From Alteribacter keqinensis (GTDB taxonomy: Bacteria; Bacillota; Bacilli; Bacillales; Salisediminibacteriaceae), in assembly GCF_003710255.1 (NCBI RefSeq), contig NZ_RHIB01000001.1, positions 744,001 to 808,000 on the forward strand: a DNA stretch of 64,000 bases. Direction: 5' to 3'. Below the pieces are notes generated by a model, which had not been told where the DNA came from, searched no databases, and saw only the letters and a program-made list of their open reading frames with translations. The position numbers and the translations under genes were made by a program. Below, in pieces: positions 26,420 to 35,381 of this stretch; position 1 is the first letter of the stretch, and each line of letters begins with the position of its first letter.

Positions 26420-28194
26420 TGATGTTATGGAGAAGTGTAGTAGGAAAGTTATGGGCGACGATCTTACTTCTTGTAAGCGTCGTCCTTTTAGTCCTTACCG
26501 TCCTTTTGCTTCAATACTTTGAACGGTTTCACTCTGAACAGGCAGAAGAGCAGTTATTAAACCATGCATCCCTTATTGCGAGTCTGTTAGAAGATGAGCA
26601 TACAGATGAAGCCGCTATCGCCATGTCAAGAAAAATTGCAGAAACATACTCTACTCGTGCTGTTATTGTAATGGATGAAGAGGAGTACTGGTATTCTTCT
26701 GACAATACACGTGGTGAGCTTCCTGTTGATTTATTTTATGAAGACCCAAGGCTTTCACAGGTCATGGAAAATCAGGAAGTTGTTGTCCAGCGGGGGGATT
26801 ACGAACTTAATCTCAGGAATGGTGATCATCAGGAACTTCTGATTGTCGGTCTCCCCGTTAATCATAGTGCACAGACTGGTGCTGTCTATATGTATATGCC
26901 GCTTGATATTGTGAATGAAGCTTCAGTACAGACGAAGCAGATTATTCTTCTCAGTGCAGCAGTTGCCATTATACTGACAACAGTTTTTGCATTTTTCCTT
27001 ACGACAAGAATTACAGCTCCTCTAAGAAAAATGCGGAGGGCGTCTCTTGAAGTGGCGAAGGGAAATTTCAACACTAAAATTCCGATCCGTTCCAATGATG
27101 AGATCGGACTGTTAAGCATGGCATTTAACCGAATGGCCCGTGCCCTTAACACTAACCTGGATATGCTTAACCGGGAGAAAGAACAACTCTCAAGAATATT
27201 AAGCTCCATGGCAGATGGTGTGATTACCCTCGACAGACGGGGTGAAATGAGCATAATGAACCCACCGGCTGAAGCATTCGTAAAAGCATGGACATACGAG
27301 AATAATCACGAATCTGAAATCTTTGTCCTTCCCGAAGAAATTAAACACTTGTTTAAACAGGTAACGGAAAAAGGACAGGAACAGATGGTGGAAGTGGATG
27401 TTCAGGGAAGAAGCTGGGTGATTTTGATGACCCCTTTGTATGATCAGGAAAATATCCGCGGTGCCGTTGCCGTCCTCCGTGATATGACTGACGAAAGAAC
27501 CCACGACAAGCTGAGAAAAGATTTTATCGCTAATGTCTCACATGAACTCAGAACTCCAATTTCCATGCTTCAAGGATACAGTGAAGCGATCATTGACGAT
27601 GTTGCAGGTTCTGAAGAAGAGAAAAAGGAACTGGCGCAGATTATCTATGATGAATCATTACGTATGGGCAGACTGGTAAATGAGCTTCTTGATCTTGCGA
27701 GGATGGAAGCGGGACACATCAGCCTGAATCTTGAACGGGTGAATACAAGAGAATTTTCAGAGAGGGTTGTAAGGAAGTTCAGCGGAATTGCGAAAGAACA
27801 TGATGTTCTTATAGTAGAAGACATCGAAGCAACAGTTAATTCACTCTTAATGGATCCAGACCGAATCGAGCAGGTTCTTACAAATCTTATCGATAATGCG
27901 ATTCGCCATACCCCTGAAAACGGACAAGTCACGTTGTGCGTGACCAATGTGGAAGGCGGGGTCAAAATGGATGTGATTGATACCGGAAGCGGAATACCGG
28001 AAGAAGACCTTCCCTTTGTTTTTGAACGGTTTTACAAAGCAGACAAAGCGCGTACCCGCGGCCGGTCGGGGACAGGTCTGGGCCTTGCCATCGTAAAAAA
28101 CATTGTCCATGCTCATAAAGGCCGTGTTTCTGTTCACAGTAAGTTGAAAGAAGGAACAACATTTACGGTGTTTTTACCGGATGGAAAAGAATAA
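26419..28194 (+). CDS. resE: Sensor histidine kinase ResE
   Basis: 591-aa membrane histidine kinase, partner of ResD. Membrane spans lie near residues 12-32 and 176-197 around an extracytoplasmic domain of about 140 residues. They are followed by a HAMP linker (near 198-250), a PAS domain (near 260-360), the phosphoacceptor motif SHELRTP near 375 and an ATPase domain with NLIDNAIRHTP, DTGSGIPEED and GTGLGLAI boxes. Length matches B. subtilis ResE. Translation is coupled to resD. Confidence 0.95.
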   Translation: MMLWRSVVGKLWATILLLVSVVLLVLTVLLLQYFERFHSEQAEEQLLNHASLIASLLEDEHTDEAAIAMSRKIAETYSTRAVIVMDEEEYWYSSDNTRGELPVDLFYEDPRLSQVMENQEVVVQRGDYELNLRNGDHQELLIVGLPVNHSAQTGAVYMYMPLDIVNEASVQTKQIILLSAAVAIILTTVFAFFLTTRITAPLRKMRRASLEVAKGNFNTKIPIRSNDEIGLLSMAFNRMARALNTNLDMLNREKEQLSRILSSMADGVITLDRRGEMSIMNPPAEAFVKAWTYENNHESEIFVLPEEIKHLFKQVTEKGQEQMVEVDVQGRSWVILMTPLYDQENIRGAVAVLRDMTDERTHDKLRKDFIANVSHELRTPISMLQGYSEAIIDDVAGSEEEKKELAQIIYDESLRMGRLVNELLDLARMEAGHISLNLERVNTREFSERVVRKFSGIAKEHDVLIVEDIEATVNSLLMDPDRIEQVLTNLIDNAIRHTPENGQVTLCVTNVEGGVKMDVIDTGSGIPEEDLPFVFERFYKADKARTRGRSGTGLGLAIVKNIVHAHKGRVSVHSKLKEGTTFTVFLPDGKE

Positions 28195-28195
28195 A

Positions 28196-28520
28196 AACAA
28201 GAGCGCAAGTGCCTTGATATCACCAGGGATAAAGAAAACTGGCTTATCGCCAGTCTTAGCGAAAGCCTTAGTTGCCCTTGTGCTTTAGTGCAAGCATTTG
28301 AGGGAGGCCGTCAGATTAAAGCCGCTAACCAGGCTTCAGCTACGAGCTTAACCTCCCTGTTCAATGTCAAGTTGCTTCGACGCATAAACTTCGCGGCTAT
28401 AGAAACGAGGAAGAAGCAGGGGATGAAATGACCTCGAGCTCGCAGGCGTTGGAGCTGGACGTGGAAAAGTTTCATCATAAAGTTAGACGCATTTCAGGAG
28501 ATTTATTAATTCCAGAACAA
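28196..28520. repeat. Intergenic structured repeat-like region (family C)
   Basis: The 390-nt gap between resE and moaB holds no gene. The stretch begins GAGCGCAAGTGCC, has a hairpin GACTGGCGATAAGCC-like inverted pair near 28238-28255, and contains GTCGCAGGCG-type and GGAGCTGGACGTGG blocks near 28440-28465. Such blocks recur in intergenic repeats of other Bacillaceae, by recollection; no second copy occurs in this window, so it is called from composition and recalled motifs only. Confidence 0.4.
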
Positions 28521-28524
28521 TGGG

Positions 28525-28560
28525 AAAAGCCCAAAGGCAGGATTTAACCTTTGGGCTTTT
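28525..28560. terminator. Terminator shared by resDE and moaB
   Basis: A 13-bp perfect stem (AAAAGCCCAAAGG with CCTTTGGGCTTTT) is flanked so that each strand ends in T. It is 26 nt beyond the moaB stop (minus strand). Confidence 0.8.
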
Positions 28561-28586
28561 GTGTTTTTATAAGAGAGGAAGATAAT

Positions 28587-29099
28587 TCAAAGATCTTTAC
28601 GGACTTCTCTTACAACATGGCCAATCTCGGGAATAATCAGGCTTTCCATTGCGAGCTTTACGGCACCTGAACTGCCGGGTGTTGAGAAGATAACTGTTTT
28701 CCCTCTCACTCCGGCAATCGCCCGGCTGAGCATGGCTGCTGAGCCGATATCTTTCTCATAGCTCAAATACCTGAACAGTTCACCAAATCCGGGGATCGTC
28801 TTGTCAAGCATTCTTTCAACTGCTTCATATGTAATATCTCTCAATGCCAGACCCGTACCGCCGTTAATGAGTAGCGCGTCAACACGTTCATCGAGCTGGG
28901 CTGCCAGTACACCTTTTTGAATAGCAGTAAAATCATCTTCTACAATTCTGTGATCAAGCACTGCGTGACCGTTTTCCTCAAGGTATGACTTCATAAGCCT
29001 GCCGCTTTTGTCTGTTTCCATTGTTCTCGTATCTGAAACAGTCAGAACAATACAGTTAATGTGACGAGGTGCCTGTTTCTTGTGTTCATGAACACTCAT
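28587..29099 (-). CDS. moaB: Molybdenum cofactor biosynthesis protein B (MogA/MoaB family)
   Basis: 170-aa MogA/MoaB-family protein, expected to adenylylate molybdopterin in molybdenum cofactor synthesis. The family motifs VLTVSDTRT near residue 20, NGGTGLALRD near 80 and PGFGELFR near 103, together with SRAIAGVRGKTVIFSTPGS (in part), are present. AAGGAGG precedes the ATG. No other cofactor gene adjoins it; it stands alone, divergent from the cobalamin operon. Confidence 0.92.
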   Translation of the reverse strand: MSVHEHKKQAPRHINCIVLTVSDTRTMETDKSGRLMKSYLEENGHAVLDHRIVEDDFTAIQKGVLAAQLDERVDALLINGGTGLALRDITYEAVERMLDKTIPGFGELFRYLSYEKDIGSAAMLSRAIAGVRGKTVIFSTPGSSGAVKLAMESLIIPEIGHVVREVRKDL

Positions 29100-29227
29100 G
29101 AGTGTGAACCTCCTTCTATAACTATTCCAGAAAGGTGTATATCATATAGGTTTCTCCAAAGGACAGACAGTACCTCCTTATATCAAAAGATATCAGATTT
29201 TTAATGACGAAACGAAACGAACGTGTG

Positions 29228-29233
29228 TATAAT
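29228..29233 (+). promoter_or_regulatory. Candidate -10 box of the cobalamin operon
   Basis: A consensus TATAAT lies about 40 nt upstream of the cobalamin riboswitch. No good -35 hexamer was found at 16-18 bp, so the promoter is only tentative. Confidence 0.4.
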
Positions 29234-29267
29234 AGAGGAGTAAATACATCAAAAACATACGTTCTGC

Positions 29268-29465
29268 TGCTTTAAGGTCGTGCCGCTTACGGCACGTTAA
29301 AAGGGAAGACCGGTGAAAATCCGGCACGGTCCCGCCACTGTAAGCACATTGATTGTTTTCATAGCTGTAAGGCTATTGGGAGACTAACTCCATTCCACTG
29401 CCATCCGGCGGGAAGGAAGAAAACAGCCATATATGTGCGAGTCAGGAGACCTGCCTTAAAGTTTA
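29268..29465 (+). promoter_or_regulatory. Cobalamin riboswitch (B12 box)
   Basis: Conserved blocks appear in order: AAAAGGGAAGACCGGTGAAAATCCGG (in part GGTGAAAATCC), CACGGTCCCGCCACTGTAA, CCACTGCC, GGGAAGG, then GAGTCAGGAGACCTGCC. This is the full B12-box architecture. It precedes btuF by about 165 nt, with a terminator between, so adenosylcobalamin should shut off the corrinoid import operon. Confidence 0.96.
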
Positions 29466-29537
29466 CGTACCTTCGGGAAAAAGGTAAAGCGGTGATTACT
29501 TGTTCAACATTGTTGAATTTAGTTTTCATATGCAAAA

Positions 29538-29568
29538 CAACTGCCTTTTGTTCACAGGCAGTTTTTTT
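29538..29568 (+). terminator. Cobalamin-riboswitch terminator
   Basis: AACTGCC and GGCAGTT pair around TTTTGTTCACA and end in a run of T, about 70 nt downstream of the B12 box and 63 nt before btuF. Confidence 0.82.
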
Positions 29569-29630
29569 ATTTTCTCTAAAATCCCGGTGAGATTTGTTTA
29601 CGTAAAATGTACATAAGGGAGAGTTTGAAA

Positions 29631-30605
29631 ATGAACAAAAAGAAATGGTTAACGGTTGTAATGGGAACTGTGCTTGTTATCGGAGCATGTTCACCGGAAG
29701 AAGCCGATGAGGTTTCGGAGGGAGGAAGTTCTGAAGGGGAAAATGGGGAACAGGAACTCTCAGATGAAGAGGCGTTTCCAGTTACAGTTGAAGATGCAAG
29801 AGGAGAAGAGATCACAATTGAAGAGCAGCCTGATAACGTCATTTCCCTGCTTCCCAGCAATACAGAACTGATCTACGGCCTTGATGCATGGGATCAGCTG
29901 CAGGCGGTTACTTCTAACGATGATTATCCGGAGAAGGCAAGTGAGCTTCCAAGTGTAGGAGATATGGTTATCGATGTTGAAGCGGTTATAGCCAATGAGC
30001 CGGATCTTGTTCTCGGCGGGGCAATAAATGATCCCGAAGCACTTAATCAGATAGAAAGTGCCGGTATCCAGGTAGTCGTTATCGAAGATACAAATACGTT
30101 TGAAGATTTTTACCGAGTTGTTTCTACAGTTGGGGAAGTCCTCGGTAAGAATGATGAAGCAGGTGAACTGATTGCCTCATTTGAAGAAGAAATTGAACGG
30201 ATAGAAAAGATCTCTGCTGATATTCCGGAAGAAGATCGTGTAAGTGTATGGGTCGAGGTCGGGGCAGATCCTGATTTGTTTACAACAGGATCAGGAACTT
30301 TTGTAAATGAAATGCTCGATGTAATTGGTGCAGATAACGTTGCTGGTGACCAGGAGGGGTGGGTCCAGTTTTCGGAAGAGGATGCGGTAACCCTTAATCC
30401 GGATGTGATCATCCTGACATACGGGGCCTACGTTGAAGATGCGCGGGGGGATGTTTTAAACCGTTCGGCATGGCAGAGTATCCCTGCTGTTGAACACGAT
30501 AGGGTTTATGAACTTGAAGATTCAAATATCGTTACGCGCCAGGGCCCTCGGTTGATTGAAGGAGTCGAAACCCTTGCAAAATTTATCTACCCAGATCATT
30601 ACTAA
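29631..30605 (+). CDS. btuF: Corrinoid ABC transporter, substrate-binding lipoprotein (BtuF-like)
   Basis: 324-aa lipoprotein of the class III (BtuF/FhuD) periplasmic-binding family. The signal peptide carries a lipobox ending in C near residue 20 (VIGAC), followed by an acidic linker of about 30 residues (rich in E, S and G). The binding domain contains NVISLLPSNTELIYGL near 78 and VWVEVGADPDLFTTGSGTF (in part) near 210. The start is ATG 29631 after AAGGGAG; an in-frame ATG at 29607 precedes the ribosome-binding site. The upstream B12 riboswitch supports cobalamin or cobinamide as substrate over siderophores. Confidence 0.88.
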   Translation: MNKKKWLTVVMGTVLVIGACSPEEADEVSEGGSSEGENGEQELSDEEAFPVTVEDARGEEITIEEQPDNVISLLPSNTELIYGLDAWDQLQAVTSNDDYPEKASELPSVGDMVIDVEAVIANEPDLVLGGAINDPEALNQIESAGIQVVVIEDTNTFEDFYRVVSTVGEVLGKNDEAGELIASFEEEIERIEKISADIPEEDRVSVWVEVGADPDLFTTGSGTFVNEMLDVIGADNVAGDQEGWVQFSEEDAVTLNPDVIILTYGAYVEDARGDVLNRSAWQSIPAVEHDRVYELEDSNIVTRQGPRLIEGVETLAKFIYPDHY

Positions 30606-31635
30606 CCGTCGACAGGTACTCATATATGTCATTTTCTTTACGCTCCTCACAGCAGCACTGTTTACTGGTGTGGGAGCAGGGAGCGTTTTCATTCACCCTT
30701 TTGAGGTGGCAAAGATACTCGCTCAGCAGCTGCCTGGGGTACAGATCCTTGTTGAAGATAAGAGTCCCCTCACCCATATTATTATGGATATCCGTCTGCC
30801 AAGGGTGATGCTTGCTTTGTTTGTTGGAGCTTCACTTTCGGTTGCCGGGGCTGCTTTTCAAGGGCTTTTACGTAATCCCCTGGCCGATCCGTATACACTT
30901 GGAGCCTCGTCCGGTGCAGCAGTAGGGGCAGTCATGGTCTTTTATTTCGGCATTACAATTCCATTCCTCGGTTCATTTACCCTTCCGGTCACAGCGGTGG
31001 CTGGGGGATTTGTTTCCCTTTACCTTGTTCTTATCATGGCAAGGCTGGTAAGCAGAACAATGGCTGTTGAAACGATTATTCTTATAGGGATTATTTTCAG
31101 TTCGTTTTTAGGCTCCGTTATTTCATTAATGATTGCCCTTAGTACTGATGAATTAAGGCAGATCATTAACTGGCTTATGGGATCTGTAGGGATGAGGGGC
31201 TGGCCGTATGTTTATTTAATCATTCCTTTCTTTATTACCGGTACGATTCTGTTGCTCGTACACTGGCGCGAGCTGAATGCTTTTGGTTTTGGTGAACAGT
31301 CTGCCCATCATTTGGGGATTGATGTGAAACAAAAAAAAACGGTAATCCTTTTTGCTGCCGCTATACTTACAGGCGCTGCAGTTGCGGTATCAGGAACAAT
31401 AGGGTTTGTCGGCCTTGTCATTCCTCATTTTGTACGTCTTTTGAGCGGGCCTGATCATAAGCACCTGCTGATTCTTTCAGCTGCAGGGGGCGGGGCATTT
31501 CTCATATTCGCTGATGTCATTGCAAGAACAATACTTGCTCCTCAGGAATTACCGATAGGTGTTATTACGGCACTTATCGGGGCACCGGTTTTTGGGTTAA
31601 TTTTGATTTATAAGATCAGGAACAGAAACGTATAG
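30574..31635 (+). CDS. btuC: Corrinoid ABC transporter, permease (BtuC-like)
   Basis: Polytopic permease of the FecCD/BtuC family, about 353 aa from TTG 30574, with nine to ten membrane spans. The signatures RLPRVMLALFVGASLSVAGAAFQGLLRNPLADP (in part GAAFQGLLRNPLADP) near residue 95, GTIGFVGLVIPH near 272 and ELPIGVITALIGAPVFGLIL (in part) near the C-terminus are typical. TTG 30574 lies 9 nt after GGAG; TTG 30556 is the alternative. The gene overlaps the btuF 3' end by about 32 nt, and couples to btuD 17 nt downstream. Confidence 0.9.
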   Translation: MQNLSTQIITNRRQVLIYVIFFTLLTAALFTGVGAGSVFIHPFEVAKILAQQLPGVQILVEDKSPLTHIIMDIRLPRVMLALFVGASLSVAGAAFQGLLRNPLADPYTLGASSGAAVGAVMVFYFGITIPFLGSFTLPVTAVAGGFVSLYLVLIMARLVSRTMAVETIILIGIIFSSFLGSVISLMIALSTDELRQIINWLMGSVGMRGWPYVYLIIPFFITGTILLLVHWRELNAFGFGEQSAHHLGIDVKQKKTVILFAAAILTGAAVAVSGTIGFVGLVIPHFVRLLSGPDHKHLLILSAAGGGAFLIFADVIARTILAPQELPIGVITALIGAPVFGLILIYKIRNRNV

Positions 31636-31652
31636 ATTCGAGGTGATAATAA

Positions 31653-32945
31653 GTGATAAAAGTTGAGTCTCTGGAAGCCGGTTATGGAAACAGGCGAATA
31701 GTAAACGACTTGTCATTCCTGGTGGAAAAAGGGGAAGTCTATGGGGTTCTCGGACCTAATGGAAGTGGTAAAACAACACTGTTAAAAACCCTTACCCAGG
31801 CTCTCCCGTTCACAAAAGGAAAAATAGCTGTAGCTGGAAAACCTATAGAGAACTATCAGGTAAAGGAACTGGCACGTGTTATGGCCCTTCTTTCCCAGCA
31901 CCATGAACAATCCTTTGCGTATACGGTAAAAGAAGTTGTGGCTATGGGGAGATATCCTCATAAAAAAGGACTCTTTCATTTTTCTGACGAAAAAGATGAA
32001 CAGCTCGTTGAGGAAATGATGGAGTTGATGGATGTTACGGACTTTAAGGAAAAACCATTGTCAATGCTCAGCGGCGGGGAACAGCAACGGGTTTTTCTGG
32101 CAAGATCTCTCGTTCAGGAGCCAGAGGTTCTTCTTCTCGATGAGCCCACAAACCATCTTGATATTTCTTATCAGATTGAATTAATGAGCCGAATCGTCCG
32201 GCTTGCCGGAGAGAAGCGTCTCACAGTGCTGGCAGTTCTCCATGATGTCAACTTGGCAAGCATGTTTTGTGACCGCCTGCTTTTACTGAATGATGGGAAG
32301 AAGGTTGCAGAGGGAACCCCAGGATATGTTTTAAAGGATGAAAATCTTTCACAGATGTATAATACGCGATTAATAGAAAGCACTCATCCGACTGTTCCTA
32401 AACCGTTAATCACTTATGAACCTGATCATTATAGATCGGCTAATGGCACATTTATCAGATTTAAAGAGACAGATGCAAAGCTGATCATTGAAAGCGGTGC
32501 TCCTTGGAGGGTCATTACAACCCGGAAAAACGGGCCGGCTGTTCGGTGGATAAAACGTTTTACATTTTTAAAAGAAGGGATACCAGGACAAAAGGAAAAT
32601 CAGGAGCTCATATTTGACATCAGGAAAGGTCGTTGTACGATTGTAAAAGAAAAGCACAGCGGGGGTTTTTCGCTGATTCTTGTTTTAAATGAAGGCGAGG
32701 TTACTGTCTCAGCGTTCCTGAACGGCCGTTTAAGTGACAACGGTATGTTTCACCTGGCAACACTCATTGCTGGCGCAGTCAAAGCCGCTGCGCCTGGCTA
32801 CAGCCTTTGTGAAATGTGTATAGCTGTAACCGGGATGGGCGGGAGCTGGGGAGGGGAAAATGCGATAATGGAAAGTGCACGTGATCTTGTTAATGAAATT
32901 AAAAAAGGAGAGGTCAAACGTGAAGATTTATACGAAAAAAGGTGA
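31653..32945 (+). CDS. btuD: Corrinoid ABC transporter, ATP-binding protein with C-terminal extension (BtuD/YvrA-like)
   Basis: 430-aa protein, about 170 residues longer than a simple ABC ATPase. Residues 1-245 form the ATPase with Walker A GPNGSGKTT near residue 36, signature LSGGEQQRV near 140 and Walker B LLLDEPTNHLD near 160. Residues from about 255 to 430 are an extra domain with FDIRKGRC, HLATLIAGAVKAAAPGYSLCE and VTGMGGSWG segments. B. subtilis YvrA has a similar overall length. The extension could act on corrinoids, as CbiZ fused to BtuD does elsewhere, but I do not see clear CbiZ motifs. GTG start after GAGGTGATAA. Confidence 0.85.
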   Translation: MIKVESLEAGYGNRRIVNDLSFLVEKGEVYGVLGPNGSGKTTLLKTLTQALPFTKGKIAVAGKPIENYQVKELARVMALLSQHHEQSFAYTVKEVVAMGRYPHKKGLFHFSDEKDEQLVEEMMELMDVTDFKEKPLSMLSGGEQQRVFLARSLVQEPEVLLLDEPTNHLDISYQIELMSRIVRLAGEKRLTVLAVLHDVNLASMFCDRLLLLNDGKKVAEGTPGYVLKDENLSQMYNTRLIESTHPTVPKPLITYEPDHYRSANGTFIRFKETDAKLIIESGAPWRVITTRKNGPAVRWIKRFTFLKEGIPGQKENQELIFDIRKGRCTIVKEKHSGGFSLILVLNEGEVTVSAFLNGRLSDNGMFHLATLIAGAVKAAAPGYSLCEMCIAVTGMGGSWGGENAIMESARDLVNEIKKGEVKREDLYEKR

Positions 32946-33477
32946 CAAAGGGAGTACCTACCTTATCGGCAGGCGGGTAGAGAAAAACCATCTAAGGGTG
33001 GAAGCCTACGGTACTGTAGATGAATTAAACAGCTTTATTGGAAGAGCGATCGCAAACCTCAGTCAAAAGACCTGTTCAGACGTAATTAAAGAGCTTACTG
33101 AAATTCAGCATCAACTGTTCGATTTAGGAGCAGATCTAGCCAATGTGACGGAATCTCCGTCCTATAAAACCAAGGAAATCTACATCGACACGATGGAAAA
33201 AGCCATCGATACCTATTGGGCGGAAGCACCTGAAATTAAGACCTTTGTCCTGCCGGGTGGCAGCGTGGGGGCTTCAGATCTCCATATCTGCCGTACAGTC
33301 GCAAGAAGAGCAGAGAGACGGGTCTTTGCATGTGCAAAAGAAGAATCGATTCCTGATGAAATAATAAAATATATTAACCGGTTGTCAGATTACCTGTTTG
33401 CTGCTGCGAGAGTTGTTAATTTCCGTGACGGGAATACAGATATTCTCTACAGAAGCAATCATGATGTATTTAAGTAA
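32920..33477 (+). CDS. ATP:cob(I)alamin adenosyltransferase (PduO type)
   Basis: 185-aa PduO-type adenosyltransferase, similar to B. subtilis YvqK, which converts imported corrinoid to adenosylcobalamin. The N-terminal KIYTKKGDKGSTYLIGGR-like ATP-binding segment, RVEAYGTVDELNSFIG near residue 28, and the RRAERRVF and NRLSDYLFAAAR segments near 130 and 152 are diagnostic. GTG 32920 follows AAAGGAGAGG; the gene overlaps the btuD 3' end by 26 nt in another frame. Last gene of the riboswitch-controlled operon. Confidence 0.93.
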   Translation: MKIYTKKGDKGSTYLIGRRVEKNHLRVEAYGTVDELNSFIGRAIANLSQKTCSDVIKELTEIQHQLFDLGADLANVTESPSYKTKEIYIDTMEKAIDTYWAEAPEIKTFVLPGGSVGASDLHICRTVARRAERRVFACAKEESIPDEIIKYINRLSDYLFAAARVVNFRDGNTDILYRSNHDVFK

Positions 33478-33480
33478 ATG

Positions 33481-33590
33481 GTTGTGTTAAAGAGCATTGT
33501 TGATTTAACAAAAATGTGATTGCAGCGAATGCGTGACACTCCTGTGGAAGCAATGAGCGTAAATCAACACTATTTTAAGAGAGTCAAGTA
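33481..33590 (+). repeat. Degenerate intergenic repeat, family B (short copy)
   Basis: GTGTTAAAG...CATTGTT, then CAGCGAATGC and CACTCCTG follow the same order as at 45463-45520. The copy is cut short and ends with AATCAACACT. It fills the gap after the adenosyltransferase gene. Confidence 0.5.
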
Positions 33591-33604
33591 AATAAATGCA
33601 AAAG

Positions 33605-33634
33605 AAAACCCCACGCTTTTAAAGCGTGGGGTTT
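33605..33634 (-). terminator. Terminator of the foldase-like lipoprotein gene (usable in both directions)
   Basis: AACCCCACGCTTT and AAAGCGTGGGGTT form a 13-bp stem. On the minus strand it is followed by TTTCTTTT. Confidence 0.8.
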
Positions 33635-33654
33635 CTGTATCCTGAGAAATTGGA

Positions 33655-34401
33655 TTATACGTTGATTTCAATATCAGCATCTTCACGAAGCTGATCAATA
33701 TATTTCTCCAGCTTAAGATTTTGTCTTAAGTCATCTTCCATTTCATCGAAATCTGCTTCAGGGTTTTGCTGGGCAATCTCTTCATATGCCTGCTCTACCT
33801 CTTCATCATTAACTTCAATAGCATCTTCTTCAAGGTGATCCAGCGTAATTAATTCTTCAACAGCAAGCTGCTGACGAATGTCTTCTTTTAATTCATCTTC
33901 GGTAAGACCGCTTTGTTCAAGGGCTTCTTCATACTGATCACGGTCTTCAAACTGAGCTTCAATAAGTTCGTCCAGTGTTTCTTCTACCTGCTCGTCAGAT
34001 ACGTCAATGTTCTGGTTTTGAGCTTCCTGCACTAAAAGCTCCTGATCTACCAGTTGTTCAACGATGTTTTGCTGCATCATTTGAACTTCTTCGGCAACCT
34101 CTTCATCGTCAAGTTCTACGCCTTGCTGTGCATACATTTGTTCAACCTGCATCATCTGCATATCATACTGGTCACGGGGAACTTCCTCGCCGTTCACAGT
34201 TGCAATTGGTTCACCGTCTTCTTCAGGAGCAGCCTCTCCGGCTTCACCTTCTTCACCGTCTTCATTAGTTTCTACTTCTTCAGTCTCTGGAGCATCTTCA
34301 CCATCATTTACTTCAGGAGTTTCATCGTCTCCACAAGCAGCTAAAACTGAAATCGTAGTCACAGCGACTCCGATTGCAAGTGTCTTTTTAAAGCGTTTCA
34401 T
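33655..34401 (-). CDS. SurA N-domain / PrsA-like exported lipoprotein, highly acidic
   Basis: 248-aa lipoprotein with a signal peptide ending LAAC at residue 23. An extremely acidic, glutamate-rich linker covers about residues 24-65. It is followed by a SurA N-terminal-type helical domain (ATVNGEEVPRDQYD near 67 and VEQLVDQELLVQEAQNQNIDVSDEQV, in part, near 112). No parvulin PPIase domain follows the helical domain, so isomerase activity is unlikely. Roughly a third of the residues are D or E, unlike typical PrsA of neutrophiles. A chaperone role outside the membrane is inferred. Confidence 0.85.
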   Translation of the reverse strand: MKRFKKTLAIGVAVTTISVLAACGDDETPEVNDGEDAPETEEVETNEDGEEGEAGEAAPEEDGEPIATVNGEEVPRDQYDMQMMQVEQMYAQQGVELDDEEVAEEVQMMQQNIVEQLVDQELLVQEAQNQNIDVSDEQVEETLDELIEAQFEDRDQYEEALEQSGLTEDELKEDIRQQLAVEELITLDHLEEDAIEVNDEEVEQAYEEIAQQNPEADFDEMEDDLRQNLKLEKYIDQLREDADIEINV

Positions 34402-34556
34402 TTGGCATCACCTTTCTGAGCTGAAAATTTAATCCTTAGCATTAGTTCTCACTGTACCATATTGAGGAATGGGGTTTCAAATATTCAAATCTCTAAAAGT
34501 ATGGACACGACGGGTTCTATGCTAGAATAGAAACCATCTTAATGGGGAGGGGATCA

Positions 34557-35372
34557 TTGTTGCGTACTGATTTTCATAATCATCTGGAAAAAGGAACATT
34601 GACACTGGATTATCTGAAAAAGTTTACAGAAGAAGCTGAAAGAAAAGGTATTGATCATTTTGGTATTTCAGAACACGCCTATCATTTTGAAGAGACAAAA
34701 GAAATCCTCAGTAACCCCTGGGTAAACGAACGTCGGTGGTACACGATGGAAGAATACGTGAATCTGTTCGACCAGGCGAAAGAAGAGGGAATCAATGTAC
34801 TCATGTCCATCGAAATGGATTACACCCCGGGAAAGCATAAAGAGATGGCAGCTTTCATTCAAAAATATCCTTTCGACTACGTGATCGGCAGTGTCCACTG
34901 GGTAGGAGACTTTGGTATTGATCTTGCTGAATACAGAAAAGAGTGGGACAAGCGGGATGTCAAAGACGTGTATAAGAAATATTTTGACCAGATCGTTACA
35001 CTTGCTGAGTCCAACTTGTTTGATATTGTCGGACACATTGACCTTGTGAAAATCTTTGGCCATGTGCCGGATGACCGGGAATTTTTAATCGGTGAATATG
35101 AACGGGTAACGAATGCGATTAAAGAGTCAAAAACGTGCGTTGAAGTAAGTACGGCCGGACTCAGAAAGCATGTAGGAAGAATTTATCCGGAACCCGACCT
35201 TCTGAAAATGTGTTTTGAGAAAGATATTCCGATCGTTTTGTGCTCGGATGCTCACGAACCTGAACATGTTGGATATGAATATGATCAGGCAGTAAGGCTG
35301 GTAAAAGAAGTGGGCTATACGAAAGTGATGACGTTTAAGAATGGCAGAAGAGAAGAAGTGGAACTTACATAA
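34557..35372 (+). CDS. PHP-domain phosphoesterase (histidinol-phosphatase-like)
   Basis: About 271-aa PHP-superfamily metal-dependent phosphoesterase. The metal ligands appear in TDFHNHLE (HxH) near residue 5, ISEHAYH near 35, a glutamate in MSIEMDYTPG near 85, VIGSVHWV near 108, DIVGHIDLVK near 158 and CSDAHEPEHVG near 233. Closest to HisK/HisJ-type histidinol phosphatases, but no his genes are nearby. The frame is open from ATG 34542, which lies within the GGGGAGGGG ribosome-binding site; TTG 34557 or 34560 is likelier. Confidence 0.8.
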   Translation: MLRTDFHNHLEKGTLTLDYLKKFTEEAERKGIDHFGISEHAYHFEETKEILSNPWVNERRWYTMEEYVNLFDQAKEEGINVLMSIEMDYTPGKHKEMAAFIQKYPFDYVIGSVHWVGDFGIDLAEYRKEWDKRDVKDVYKKYFDQIVTLAESNLFDIVGHIDLVKIFGHVPDDREFLIGEYERVTNAIKESKTCVEVSTAGLRKHVGRIYPEPDLLKMCFEKDIPIVLCSDAHEPEHVGYEYDQAVRLVKEVGYTKVMTFKNGRREEVELT

Positions 35373-35381
35373 AAGAAGCCC

